Assembly: GCA_016792805.1 (NCBI GenBank)
Contig: JAEUHX010000013.1
Location: forward strand, 17,309 to 81,308
Reading direction: 5' to 3'
DNA from: Planctomycetota bacterium
Lineage (GTDB): Bacteria > Planctomycetota > UBA1135 > JACQFD01
Length of the DNA: 64,000 nt
Of this stretch, positions 33,254 through 42,333 are shown piece after piece. The translations under genes and the position numbers were made by a program. Under the pieces are notes generated by a model. That model was not told the origin of the DNA. It saw nothing but the letters and a program-made list of their open reading frames with translations, and searched no databases. The first letter of the stretch is position 1. Every line of letters starts with the position of its first letter.

Positions 33254-35467
33254 GTGAACCCGTCTCTCTTTTTCGATCCGAAGGCCGGCGCATTCGCAGG
33301 TCTGTGGACTCTCGTCTGCTTCGGGCTTGCGCCCGCACCCGCGCAGACCTCGATGGGCAGCCCGGTGGAGGAGCTTCTGTCCGATGTTCGCTCGATCGCC
33401 GCGCCCGGCAGCCCAGGGAGTCTCGTCGTGTTCGGTGAGAATGCCCATGTGCTCGTCGCCCACGCCGAGCGAACTGGCGAAGCCGTTCCCGTCGCGGCGG
33501 TGAGTCAGTTCGGCGCCGGCCGCATCGGCGTATTCGGACACACGGGATACTTGGCCGAGCCGGCACTCGAGACGGGCGAAACGCGGAAGCTCATGAGGAA
33601 TCTTGCCTTGTGGGTCACTCGCAACAAATCGGGCGCCCGCGCGGCGCTCTGGGGCGACCGAGCTCTCGAGCCAGAGTTGAAGAGCCTCGGATTTGAGGTC
33701 TCCACGCAGCGCGAGTTCGAAGGACTCGATCTCGTCGTGACGGCGCTACCCGCGGGAATCGACGCCGGACGAATCGCCGGGATGCGGCAGTGGCTCGAGA
33801 AAGGCGGCGCTCTGATTTGTGCGGGAACGGGCTGGGGATGGATGCAGCTCAATCCGGGAAAATCTCTGGCACGCGACCACGAAGGCAATCAAGTATTGTT
33901 GAGCTTCGGAATCGCCTTCGGATCCGACTCGCTGTCGAGCGGCCCCACAAATCGCTTCGCCGTGTCGCCGAGGCCGCCGCGCACGGCCCATGCGCGCGCG
34001 GCGCTCGAGGAGCTCCTCGCGGCGGACAAAACAAAAAAGAGCGGCGGATCTTCGGACGGCGCGCTTCGCTCCACGCTGCTGGCGGCGACTCGCGCGCTTC
34101 CCGACGATGAGCCGCTCGTCGCGGCGCCGCTCCGCGCCCGCGCTGAGGCGAGGGCTGCGGAGTGGGCGAGGACGCCGCCGCGCCAGATCGGCAACAGCGC
34201 ACTCGACGCACTGGCGGTCGCATGGCTCGACCGGCGGTGGTCGGAGCTGCCTGCGGCCGAGATCGAGCCGGCGCCGACGGTCGCTCAATTCCCGGGAGCT
34301 GTGCCGAAGGATGCGCCGCGGTCGCCTCGGGAAGTTACTTTAACAGCCTCGGCGGAAGGGTGGCTTTCGCTCGGGTTGTATGCGCCGCCTGGAGAAGTAG
34401 TTTCTTTTGAGGCTCTCGGGGATGCGCCGCCGCCGAAAGCGGCCCTGCGCATCGGCGCCCACACCGACGGACTGTGGGAACTCTCGAACTGGAACCGCTG
34501 GCCCTCCGTCAGCCGGCGATTTTCCTGGAGCGGCCGCTCGCTCTCCATCGCATCGCCCCACGGTGGATTATTGTATGTCGAGGGGCTCCCCGCGGGCACG
34601 GCCTTCCGTATGAAAGTTACAGGTGCCGTCAGCGCGGCGCGATTTGTGCTCGGCGAGTCCGACCCGGAGACGTGGCCGTCTGCCCGCGGCGCTGCAGCGG
34701 CTCCCTGGGGCGAGATTGAAGGGAAGCACATTGTGCACACCGTGCGCGCCGCCGACCTTGTCAAGGTGAAGGATCCCGCTGCGCTGGCGGCGTGGTGGGA
34801 TTCCGTGTGGGAAGCCCACTCGGAACTCCTCGGAGAGCCGATCCATGCGAAGCGGTCCGAGCGGATCGTCGCAGATATCCAGATCAGCGCGGGATATATG
34901 CACTCGGGCTATCCGATCATGACGCACCTCGACGGCGGAGAGGCGGCGATGGACCTCGAGAAGCTCAAGAAAGAGGGGAGCTGGGGGCACTTCCACGAGC
35001 TGGGCCACAATTCCCAACGCTCTGCGTGGACCTTCGACGGAACCGGCGAAGTCACCTGCAATCTCTTCACTCTCCACGCAATGGAGAAGCTCTGCGGGAT
35101 CGACCCGGTGAAGCACCCCTGGTTCGGCGCGAACTTCGCACAGAAGGTCGAGGTGTACCTGGCGAATCCCGATTTCGAGAAGTGGAAGAGCGATCCTGCC
35201 GTGGCGCTTTGGTTTTTTGTAGAAATGCAGCAGGCCTATGGCTGGAAAGCGTTCCGCACGTTCTTTGACGACGTGCGCGCCCGCCCCGCCCCCAGCCGGC
35301 CTCACGGCGACCTCGCCAAGCGCGATTTGTGGCTGACCGGCATGTCGAAGGTGACCGGACGCAATCTCGCGCCGCTGTTCGACCGATGGGGAGTTCCCGT
35401 ATCCGAGAAGGCGCGCACCCAGGTGGCCGCGCTTCCCGCCCACTCCATCGCCCCTCCGCGCCGCTGA
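33254..35467 (+). CDS. Exported M60 (enhancin/TCAF-like) metallopeptidase (737 aa)
   Basis: The GTG at 33254 is preceded by AGGA and opens a signal peptide (AGLWTLVCFGLAPAPAQ). The first 330 residues resemble the glutamine-amidotransferase-like domain of TCAF/M60 proteins (VVFGENAHVLV, GAGRIGVFGHTGYL, GGALICAGTGWGW). A galactose-binding-like beta domain follows (ASAEGWLSLGLYAPPGE), then the M60 peptidase domain with GHFHELGHNSQ: zinc ligands His581 and His585, catalytic Glu582, and Glu599 in GTGEVTCN as third ligand. M60 enzymes cleave mucin-type or other glycoproteins. The full set of catalytic residues suggests an active secreted or periplasmic enzyme. Its substrate is unknown. Confidence 0.86.
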   Translation: MNPSLFFDPKAGAFAGLWTLVCFGLAPAPAQTSMGSPVEELLSDVRSIAAPGSPGSLVVFGENAHVLVAHAERTGEAVPVAAVSQFGAGRIGVFGHTGYLAEPALETGETRKLMRNLALWVTRNKSGARAALWGDRALEPELKSLGFEVSTQREFEGLDLVVTALPAGIDAGRIAGMRQWLEKGGALICAGTGWGWMQLNPGKSLARDHEGNQVLLSFGIAFGSDSLSSGPTNRFAVSPRPPRTAHARAALEELLAADKTKKSGGSSDGALRSTLLAATRALPDDEPLVAAPLRARAEARAAEWARTPPRQIGNSALDALAVAWLDRRWSELPAAEIEPAPTVAQFPGAVPKDAPRSPREVTLTASAEGWLSLGLYAPPGEVVSFEALGDAPPPKAALRIGAHTDGLWELSNWNRWPSVSRRFSWSGRSLSIASPHGGLLYVEGLPAGTAFRMKVTGAVSAARFVLGESDPETWPSARGAAAAPWGEIEGKHIVHTVRAADLVKVKDPAALAAWWDSVWEAHSELLGEPIHAKRSERIVADIQISAGYMHSGYPIMTHLDGGEAAMDLEKLKKEGSWGHFHELGHNSQRSAWTFDGTGEVTCNLFTLHAMEKLCGIDPVKHPWFGANFAQKVEVYLANPDFEKWKSDPAVALWFFVEMQQAYGWKAFRTFFDDVRARPAPSRPHGDLAKRDLWLTGMSKVTGRNLAPLFDRWGVPVSEKARTQVAALPAHSIAPPRR

Positions 35468-35606
35468 GTTCTTACACTTCGGAGCGCGCGACGGGGCGGC
35501 GCGCCGGTCGGATGACCTCCTTGGCACGCCAACTCAGCAGGCCGTTGAAGATCGCATTCCGGGGCTTCTCGTCCGCTTTTCGCGATCGGATCGGAGAGAC
35601 GCGATC

Positions 35607-35627
35607 GACGCAGCTCCTCGCTGCGTC
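35607..35627. terminator. Hairpin between convergent genes
   Basis: GACGCAG and CTGCGTC (35607-35613 and 35621-35627) pair around a 7-base loop in the 246-base gap between the convergent M60 and repeat-protein genes. The rest of that gap shows nothing else recognisable. Confidence 0.5.
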
Positions 35628-35713
35628 TCACGCATCTCTCCGCGCACTCGCAAGAAATGAACTTCGAGCCGCTCCGATGCAGTCTCTCAACAGCCTGCTG
35701 ATCCAGCCTGCTC

Positions 35714-38392
35714 TTACGGTGCTTGCACGACGATCCGGAGCCCGTTCGAGGTGCTGAGCCCATAGAGGGACGGGCTGCAGATGCTGGTCCAAGCCCACAG
35801 AGACTGCGCGTAGTAGATGTTCCCGACGAGAGCAGGGACGTTGGGGATGCCGAGAGTCGCACTGCCGGTCAACGTGGCATCACTCAACATATCGAAAGGC
35901 AACACATCGGGAGCACCGAGGAGTCCCACGTGGAGAAGCACGTCGATGCCAAACGGATCGGAACCGGCGAAATCCTGAATCGTGGAGAGGAGGCCGAGTC
36001 CGAGCGCGGTGGGCGGAGCGTGGCTTGTCACGAAGGAGAAAGAAGCATCGCCGATCGCGGGAATCCCGCTCACGTCCATGTTCTGCGGCCCGAAGCAGCC
36101 GGGAGTGCCGGTGCCGTAATTGTCGACTCCCTCGGGGCGCAGCGCTCTTGCCGAGATTCGGTACGCGCCCTGAATCGGATCGAATGCCGAGCAGGCGAAC
36201 AGCCCCGGCCCGTTGCTGTAGCCTCGTCCCATGGGATCCTGCTCGTATTGTTCGGTCGTCCACATCGGCCAGCCGATCGGATCGAGCACATCGCCATTCT
36301 CACCGAGCCGAACAGCATAGATATCCGGCTCGAGATCATAATTCTCGGGATTGTTCTGCAGCGACTGGTACGCAACAAAGTAGGTTTTTCCGTTCCAGAG
36401 CGCCGTCGCCGCCGATTGGCCGCTCGCGGCCCCTAGAGTGAGATTCACCCCCACGTGGCTCAGGCCGCCGTTCGGGAGAAGCCGCGACGCGAGCACGTCG
36501 CTGTTCACCCAGTTGCTTCCGGAATGGTAGACGATCAGCGCGCTCGAGCCCGAACTTGCGACGTCGACCTTGCCCCAGTTGGCAGCGCCCGCGATTCCGT
36601 TGCCCACCACCATCTGTGGGGAAACCAAACCGGCAGGAGTCACAAATGTCGCCAGGATGCCATACTGGCTATCGTTGTGGCTGTTGTGCGATTCGGTGAC
36701 GGCGAGCCATCGGCCGTCGAGGGTCGTGATCCGAGTGCGCGTGGCGTAGGTGGTTCCGATCCACAGATTGGGATTGTCGAGAACGGCGCCGTCGGTGCCG
36801 CGCACACGTGTAGCAAACGAGTCGACGTATTGCGGATAGCCTGTGCTGCGAAGCCCCGAAACGAGGAAGTCGCCTTGGAGCGCAGCCACGTCGGGTGCCC
36901 ATCCAGGGAGCACATAAATCGGGGAGACATCGATGAAGTTCCCTGTCGAGTCCATGCGCCGCGCGAAGATCTTCGACTGCTGCCCATCGGCCCACACGAT
37001 GAGGTAGACCGAGCCGTTCCAAGCGCACCCGCCCGTGGAGAGCAGCGCATTCGGCGCCGATGCGACCTCGATCGGCTGCGCGTCAATCGCGCTTCCGTCT
37101 TTCCTCACGCGCTGGGCGAGGATGCGAGAGCTATTCGAGCCCGCGGCTTTGTAAGTCACCACATATTGCCCTGGTCCCGCTGCGACCATGGGCAGCGACA
37201 GCGACTCGGGACTCTTGCTCCAGAGAGTCTCCATGCCGGCGATTCCCGCGGCCGAGACGGTGTTGCCGTAGATGTCATCGCTCGAATTGCGGATGTCATC
37301 CCAGGTGACCAGCGCGCCTCCGCTCGCCAGAGCACCGATGGCCGGAGAATATTGGCCCGCACTTCCGGCCGTGATGCTGATTCCGGTCGGGTCGACCACT
37401 GCACCGGCGGCGCTCACGCGCGCGGCGCTGGTTTGCACGCCGTTCAGCCATGCCACCATCCACTGGCTGCCCGACCACGTCGCCGTCGGCGCAGGGCCGT
37501 AATATTGGTTGGGCGCCACCGGAATCGGAGTTGTATCGAGCACATTTCCCGAGAGGTCGATGCGCGTCCCGACCACGTCTGTATAGATGTACCAACCGGG
37601 ACGCGCCCAAGCGAGGAAGAACTGTGAGGGTCCGGCGGCGATGCGGCCTGGCCCGGACGACGCCAACACTTTCGGGCTCGCATCGAGCTTCGTGAGCTGA
37701 GAATTGAATCTCAATCCGCGGGTGCCCGAGGCGTCGCCCCAAGTGAGGAGGAAGACTCCCGAGCTGTAGGCGAGGTCGACGTTGAAGAGAATCGACGGTC
37801 CCTCGGGGACCATCACGACTCCCGCGTGATCCAGCACCTGTCCTGAGGCGCTGATTCTGCGGGCGCGCAGCGCGGCGTTGCCGGCGCTCGTGCCCGCCGA
37901 CGCGATCACCCAGTTGTTGCCATCGCTTGCAACACCGAAGTAATTAGTACTTTGGTCCGAGGAGAACGCGATGGGCGCAGCGTCGAGGACCGTCCCATCC
38001 GCGGCCACCCGTACGGCTCCGACTTGATGTGTGAAGTACCCTCCAACGGGAGCGTTGCTGTCGAACGCAACGAGCCACGCCTGGCCGTTCCAGGCGACGC
38101 GCGGTTTTCGTTGATCTCCAGCGGACGCGCAGATCGCGAAAGGCTGAGGATCGAGGGGCTGGCCAGTTCCATCGACGCGAATACCATAAATATCAAACGT
38201 GCCAGCGCGGGCATCGTCCCACACGAGAAGTGTGCTCGACGATCCGAGCGAGGCGGCGGAGATCTGCTGCGCGCCTGCCGTCGGAGTCGTCTGCAGGGTG
38301 CCCGGAAGGAAGGCGGGAGGAGTAAGGTTCTGGGCGGTGGCGGCTGCTCCGAGGAGCAGCCATGCCGTTGCAGCGCGAGAGGGGGATTTCAT
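35714..38392 (-). CDS. Large secreted repeat protein, probable beta-propeller (892 aa)
   Basis: The ATG at 38392 (MKSPSRAATAWLLLGAAATAQN) gives a clear signal peptide. The mature protein is built of repeats in which a hydrophobic strand ending in VW or VAW precedes a D-I-Y-G-x-R-V-like motif. Examples are SSTLLVWDDARAGTFDIYGI, WDDIRNSSDDIYGNTVSAAG, LIVWADGQQSKIFARRM and EPDIYAVRLGENGDVLDP. This pattern is common in secreted beta-propeller proteins of unknown role. A C-terminal module with two cysteines (GTGTPGCFGPQN) may help anchoring or sorting. No catalytic motif is visible. It is divergent from the PDZ gene with 321 bases between starts. Confidence 0.75.
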   Translation of the reverse strand: MKSPSRAATAWLLLGAAATAQNLTPPAFLPGTLQTTPTAGAQQISAASLGSSSTLLVWDDARAGTFDIYGIRVDGTGQPLDPQPFAICASAGDQRKPRVAWNGQAWLVAFDSNAPVGGYFTHQVGAVRVAADGTVLDAAPIAFSSDQSTNYFGVASDGNNWVIASAGTSAGNAALRARRISASGQVLDHAGVVMVPEGPSILFNVDLAYSSGVFLLTWGDASGTRGLRFNSQLTKLDASPKVLASSGPGRIAAGPSQFFLAWARPGWYIYTDVVGTRIDLSGNVLDTTPIPVAPNQYYGPAPTATWSGSQWMVAWLNGVQTSAARVSAAGAVVDPTGISITAGSAGQYSPAIGALASGGALVTWDDIRNSSDDIYGNTVSAAGIAGMETLWSKSPESLSLPMVAAGPGQYVVTYKAAGSNSSRILAQRVRKDGSAIDAQPIEVASAPNALLSTGGCAWNGSVYLIVWADGQQSKIFARRMDSTGNFIDVSPIYVLPGWAPDVAALQGDFLVSGLRSTGYPQYVDSFATRVRGTDGAVLDNPNLWIGTTYATRTRITTLDGRWLAVTESHNSHNDSQYGILATFVTPAGLVSPQMVVGNGIAGAANWGKVDVASSGSSALIVYHSGSNWVNSDVLASRLLPNGGLSHVGVNLTLGAASGQSAATALWNGKTYFVAYQSLQNNPENYDLEPDIYAVRLGENGDVLDPIGWPMWTTEQYEQDPMGRGYSNGPGLFACSAFDPIQGAYRISARALRPEGVDNYGTGTPGCFGPQNMDVSGIPAIGDASFSFVTSHAPPTALGLGLLSTIQDFAGSDPFGIDVLLHVGLLGAPDVLPFDMLSDATLTGSATLGIPNVPALVGNIYYAQSLWAWTSICSPSLYGLSTSNGLRIVVQAP

Positions 38393-38713
38393 AGCGATGG
38401 GTGGGCTGGAGATACCGCTTTGGGGCTGGAGGTCATCGGTGCAGCTGGGAGCTTTCACAAATCCTGTACCTCTCTTCGCCCGGCCGGCTCTCCTTGCGAT
38501 GTGGCGCCCGAGGTGACGGTGGGCAGGCCCACAGTGGCTCCCAGCGCGCCGTGTCGGGTCGGCGAACCCGTCCCGGTCGGCGTCAGGAATCGGGACCCCG
38601 TTCTCGGCCCAGGGGCTCCGCGGCGGAGGGGCCGCACTCTCGGCGTGCGGCCGGTCCCGTGCTGCGGCACAATCGACGCCCGCCGCTTCGGCCGGCGATC
38701 TCCCACAGATTCC
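38393..38713. other. 321-bp divergent intergenic region
   Basis: This lies between the starts of the secreted repeat protein and the PDZ protein and should hold both promoters. Frames remain open on both strands but lack starts or family resemblance. The plus strand contains CACAAATC at 38456. No clear promoter boxes could be placed. Confidence 0.45.
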
Positions 38714-40015
38714 GTGCGCGCCGCCCGCTGGATTGCATTTGCCTCGCTGGCCGTTGCCGGCGGCGCAGCCGCGTGGGTCCTCTCGCGCGAGATGCGCCCC
38801 CGACCCACCGGCGACGTGGGGATCTCGGGAGCCCCAAGCGGTGGCGGATCGAGCGCGAGTGCTCCCACGGTCGCCCCGCAGGGTCCTAGCTCGGAGGGTG
38901 GTCCCAACGAGCAGGAGCAGCCGCCTCCCACGCCGGGCATGCGGTTGCTGCGCGCCCACCTTGCGAGCCCTTCCGGAGTCGCCCTTGAAGGATCTGTGGC
39001 TTTTGCCCTCGTCCGCTCGAGCGTCGTCGGCGACGTCTCCACGCAGATCCGCTCGCGCCGTCTCAAGGTGGATACCGCCGAGCTCGAGGTGCCGGCTGCC
39101 GTCGCCGACGGCGATCCGGCGCTCTGGAACTCATCCACGTTTCAATTGTGGTGTCGCCATTCGGTGCTCGGCGACGCCGGAGCGCCGCTCGAGCGCGGTG
39201 CGCGAGAAGTGACCTTTCGCTTCGAGGCTCCGGCGGCGCTCGATGTTCTCTTACAGAACCTTCCGGCGCAGGCGCTCGGGCAAGTGCGTATCGCGGCGAG
39301 CGCGGCTGCTCCGCACCAGACCCTCGCGCAACGCACCGCCGACGGCTGGCGCCTCGCGCCGCTCGCGCCGGGCGAGTTCGATCTCACCGTGTTCCTCGAA
39401 GAGGACGATCTCCCGGGAAGCCCACAGATCGAGCTTCACCGACGGAGAGTGCGCATCGGCCAAGGGGGCGCCACCGAAGTGATCTCCCTCGAACCGCTCG
39501 CGCCTCTCGAAGTGTTCGCGCCGGAGATCGCCGCGGGCACGACCGTCGAGCTCGCGCGGATCGGCTCCCCAGGGCTCCCGGCTGGGCGCGGCGCGCGCCG
39601 ACGCCTTCTCGACGCGGAGCACCGTGCGCGCTGGCGCTGGCTTCCGCTCGGCACCTATCGCGTCGAGGCCGCCCAGGGAAAGGCGCGGGGCGAGACGCTC
39701 GCCGTCGTGCCCGAGGATCGCGAGGTGCGCCTCACGCTCGCCGAGCCCGACGCGCTTCGAGTCGTGGTCGTCGACGAAGGGGGCGCGCTCTTCCATGCGG
39801 GGCTCCGCGACGGCGACTTCGTTCTCGCCATCGATGGCATCGAGGTGACCTCGGGCGCGCAGGGGAAAGAGGAGATCGCGCGGCGGCTCTCCGGGCAGGC
39901 TGAAATTCGCCTTCGGGTGGCGCGCGGCGCGGAGGAGCTCGACGTGCGGCTTGAGACCGCGGCGTTCGCCCCTGAGCGCCTCGGCGGACAGTTTCGCCCA
40001 TCCTTCCGGCGCTGA
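38714..40015 (+). CDS. Membrane-anchored PDZ-domain protein (433 aa)
   Basis: The GTG at 38714 is chosen because an anchor follows at once (ARWIAFASLAVAGGAAAWVL) and then SREMRP. A Ser/Pro/Gln-rich linker to about residue 75 leads to beta-rich regions, including carboxypeptidase-regulatory-like segments (LAPLAPGEFDLTVFLEED, WLPLGTYRVEAAQGKARGET). The C-terminal domain from about residue 345 is PDZ-like: LRVVVVDEGGALFHAGLRDG, DFVLAIDGIEVTSG, and IRLRVARGAEELDVRLE. PDZ domains bind C-terminal peptides; here there is no protease domain, so a scaffolding or substrate-presenting role outside the membrane is inferred. The small anchored protein follows after 67 bases. Confidence 0.75.
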   Translation: MRAARWIAFASLAVAGGAAAWVLSREMRPRPTGDVGISGAPSGGGSSASAPTVAPQGPSSEGGPNEQEQPPPTPGMRLLRAHLASPSGVALEGSVAFALVRSSVVGDVSTQIRSRRLKVDTAELEVPAAVADGDPALWNSSTFQLWCRHSVLGDAGAPLERGAREVTFRFEAPAALDVLLQNLPAQALGQVRIAASAAAPHQTLAQRTADGWRLAPLAPGEFDLTVFLEEDDLPGSPQIELHRRRVRIGQGGATEVISLEPLAPLEVFAPEIAAGTTVELARIGSPGLPAGRGARRRLLDAEHRARWRWLPLGTYRVEAAQGKARGETLAVVPEDREVRLTLAEPDALRVVVVDEGGALFHAGLRDGDFVLAIDGIEVTSGAQGKEEIARRLSGQAEIRLRVARGAEELDVRLETAAFAPERLGGQFRPSFRR

Positions 40016-40082
40016 CTTCCTGGGAAGCTGCGGCGGCGGGCGGGCGTCGCAACGCTCCGCACCGCCAGGACTCACAACCCCC

Positions 40083-40556
40083 ATGCGCACATCGATCCTC
40101 CTCGCTGCAGTTCCCACAATTCTCGGTGCCGCCTTCTACGCGGGCGGGCTGCGATCGGCGCAGCAAGCCGCCGCCGGGCCCAAATATTTCCACCATGCTG
40201 AGGAGTATCGGGTCGCGCCCAAGCCGGACGCTCCGCTGCCCTCGGCGGCGGAAAATGTGGTGGTGTATACAGTTCCGCCAGGCCGGCCGATTCGTCTCCA
40301 GTCGGTCGCGCTCCCGCTGGGGCTGTCGGCGCGAACGCAGACCGAAGGGGTCGAGCGCGTGCCGCTCGGCCTCGGCGTGATGGTCGATACGGAGCGCGCG
40401 GCGCCCCTTACGGTGCGCTTCAGCGCCAGCCCCTGGGAGCTCATCCACCTGGAGCCCGGCGTACTGCTGGAGCCGGGCGCGAGGCTTTGCTTGCGCTTCG
40501 ACGAGCCAGTGAAAGCTCTGCGCGGAGCGCTCTTCCTGAATGGCACCTTTGAGTGA
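40083..40556 (+). CDS. Small anchored protein of unknown function (157 aa)
   Basis: The ATG at 40083 opens an N-terminal anchor or signal (MRTSILLAAVPTILGAAFYAGG) followed by a single beta-rich domain: ENVVVYTVPPGRPIRLQSVA, VMVDTERAAPLTVRFSASPW, and LEPGVLLEPGARLCLRFDEP. I recognise no family. The regular strand pattern suggests a small beta sandwich facing outward. It is 67 bases behind the PDZ gene on the same strand and may be its operon partner. A repeat-containing gap follows. Confidence 0.6.
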   Translation: MRTSILLAAVPTILGAAFYAGGLRSAQQAAAGPKYFHHAEEYRVAPKPDAPLPSAAENVVVYTVPPGRPIRLQSVALPLGLSARTQTEGVERVPLGLGVMVDTERAAPLTVRFSASPWELIHLEPGVLLEPGARLCLRFDEPVKALRGALFLNGTFE

Positions 40557-41057
40557 TCGGCTCGCCGCCGGTTCTCGGGGATCCCGCGAAGCAACCTGCC
40601 GCGCGTAGGTCCTGGCAGCGCGTGGCGAAAGTCATCCGAGCTGCGCACGCGGGCTTTTTGGCGATCTCATCGTCGGACCGCCTCGCCGTAACTCCCTGGC
40701 TACGCCTGCGGCGCCCCTCCTCGATCTCGCCAAAAATCCTCGTGCTCGCTTCGCGGAGCACTTTTGCCACAGGCAGCGAAAGCACCGCGCGCACGGGGCC
40801 GAATTGCCCGCGAATCAATTTTCCGGCGTCCGGCAGGGGGCGGCCCCTTAATTTTGGCAGTGGCTCGGCCCGCGCTTCGAGCCGCGATGCGCTCACGGTG
40901 CTTGGGACTGGGTGCCGGAGTCGCAAGCGTTCTCGAGCGTGGACCAGGTGTCGGGGCTCTTCGATGTTCGTCCTGGGACGAGGACGGCTCGGGGAGCCCC
41001 TGACACCGTTTCGCTCCACGCCGGGTCGGGGCGCTCCAAGAGGAGATTCCCACAACT
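40557..41057. other. Repeat-containing gap between the small anchored protein and the HtrA gene
   Basis: It contains the diverged MITE relative (40616-40776). The remainder, about 280 bases, has no convincing gene. Short palindromic patches such as GGGGGCGGCCCC near 40838 are present. Confidence 0.6.
40616..40776. mobile_element. Diverged relative of the 16.3-kb MITE, inverse orientation
   Basis: The reverse complement of this segment aligns over its whole length to 16335-16493. Shared blocks include GTGGCAAAAGTGCTCCGC, GGAGTTACGGCGAGGCGG and CGCAGCTCGGATGACTTT. The ends are imperfect inverted repeats (CAGCGCGTGGCGAAAGT against ACTTTTGCCACAGGCAG) and no flanking duplication is visible, so this is probably an older insertion. 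Confidence 0.75.
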
Positions 41058-41080
41058 GAGCCGGCGCGATCGCCCGGCTC
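41058..41080 (-). terminator. Hairpin at the 3' end of the HtrA gene
   Basis: GAGCCGG (41058-41064) pairs with CCGGCTC (41074-41080) directly after the stop codon of the minus-strand protease gene. No T-tract follows. Confidence 0.6.
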
Positions 41081-42217
41081 CTACCCCGGCAGCTCCTGCA
41101 GCGTCACCGTGGCATCGACGCGCTTTCCGCCGCGCAGAGCCGTGACGCGGAGCCGATCGCCCGGCTTGCGGTCGTCGAGCAATTTGTAGAAATCGTCGGT
41201 CGAATCGACGGGGCGCCCCTCGATCTCGACGATCACATCGCCGAGCGTCCAGCGTCCTCGGGAATCCCTCATGAATCCGCGGAGTCCGGCCCGCTCGGCT
41301 GCGCTCCCCTCACCGACCTCCTGAATCATGGCGCCCTTGAGGCCTCGCGAACGCACAAATCCGTCCTCCGCGAGGACAACCCCAAAACCGGGCCGTATCA
41401 CGCGCCCGTGACGGATAATTTGTGTAACGACGTTGGCGACCGTGTCCGCCGGGACGGCGAATCCCACACCGGCGTACGCGCCCGATGGGCTCACGATCGC
41501 CGTTGTCACGCCGATCACTCGACCGGCGCTGTCGAGCAGCGGCCCGCCGGAGTTGCCGGGATTGATGGCGGCATCCGTCTGAATCACGCCTTGGATGAGG
41601 CGCCCGGTCACAGCGCGGATCTCGCGGCCGATCGCGCTCACCACGCCCGTCGTGAGCGTCTTGTCGAGGCCAAAGGGGTTGCCAATCACAAATACTTTCT
41701 GCCCGACCTGAAGGTCGCTCGAGCTGCCGAGCGGGAGCGGCTTCAGCTTCTCGGGCGGTGCCTGGATCTTCAGAACGGCGATGTCCTTGTCTTTTGCGAC
41801 ACCCACGAGCTCCGCCTCGTAGTTCTCCTGCTCCAGGGTGACGACGGCCCCCGAGGCGTCCTGAATCACATGGTAGTTCGTGACCACGTATCCCTGATCG
41901 CTCCAGACAAACCCAGTGCCTGTCCCCTCGGGGATCTCTGTAGCGTTCAGCGACCAGGGGCTGCGTCGCACTGCGAGGCGCGTGATGAAGGCCACACTCG
42001 GCGAGGAGGCGCGGAAGAGCTCCACCATCGAGCGCTCATCGGCGCCGAGGTCGCCGCGCGGAGTGATCGCCCGGGCAGGAGCCTGCGGATTGAGCAGCGG
42101 CGCGCAAAGGCTCGGTGTGAGCACGGCGCCCGCAGCGAAGGCACCCGCAGCTACTGAGCAAACCGCAGCGAGGATCAGGGCCGCTTTCGAGGTTGGGGGT
42201 CTCACCATGGCACCCAT
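41081..42217 (-). CDS. HtrA/DegP-type trypsin-like serine protease with one PDZ domain (378 aa)
   Basis: After an N-terminal signal/anchor (AALILAAVCSVAAGAFAAGAV) the chymotrypsin-fold domain shows a complete triad. Numbered from the 42217 start, these are His116 in TNYHVI, Asp145 in DKDIAVLKI and Ser223 in INPGNSGGPLL, with the usual VIGNPFGLDKTLTTGVVSA segment. One PDZ domain follows (MIQEVGEGSAAERAGLRGFM, LGDVIVEIEGRPVDSTDDFY). HtrA proteins degrade or refold damaged envelope proteins. A start at 42208 (MVRPPTSK) is equally plausible. It is divergent from the PSD1/DUF1501 operon with about 116 bases between, so shared control is possible. Confidence 0.92.
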   Translation of the reverse strand: MGAMVRPPTSKAALILAAVCSVAAGAFAAGAVLTPSLCAPLLNPQAPARAITPRGDLGADERSMVELFRASSPSVAFITRLAVRRSPWSLNATEIPEGTGTGFVWSDQGYVVTNYHVIQDASGAVVTLEQENYEAELVGVAKDKDIAVLKIQAPPEKLKPLPLGSSSDLQVGQKVFVIGNPFGLDKTLTTGVVSAIGREIRAVTGRLIQGVIQTDAAINPGNSGGPLLDSAGRVIGVTTAIVSPSGAYAGVGFAVPADTVANVVTQIIRHGRVIRPGFGVVLAEDGFVRSRGLKGAMIQEVGEGSAAERAGLRGFMRDSRGRWTLGDVIVEIEGRPVDSTDDFYKLLDDRKPGDRLRVTALRGGKRVDATVTLQELPG

Positions 42218-42333
42218 TCCATCCGTCTCTGCCGCTGCGCTTTCCAGAGGTCGGCGCCGTTGCCGGGGGATCGCGACGGGGCTCAAAATCCCTCTGGACA
42301 AAGGCAGCGCCCCGGGAGTTCTCTTGGATTCAC

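Noticed and set aside
38393..38959. Upstream in-frame extension of the secreted repeat protein containing a D-A-D-R-D-G-F-A-D-P calcium-loop-like stretch
   Set aside because: A clear signal peptide starts at 38392 in the same frame, the extension overlaps the PDZ gene start on the other strand, and only one such loop is present.
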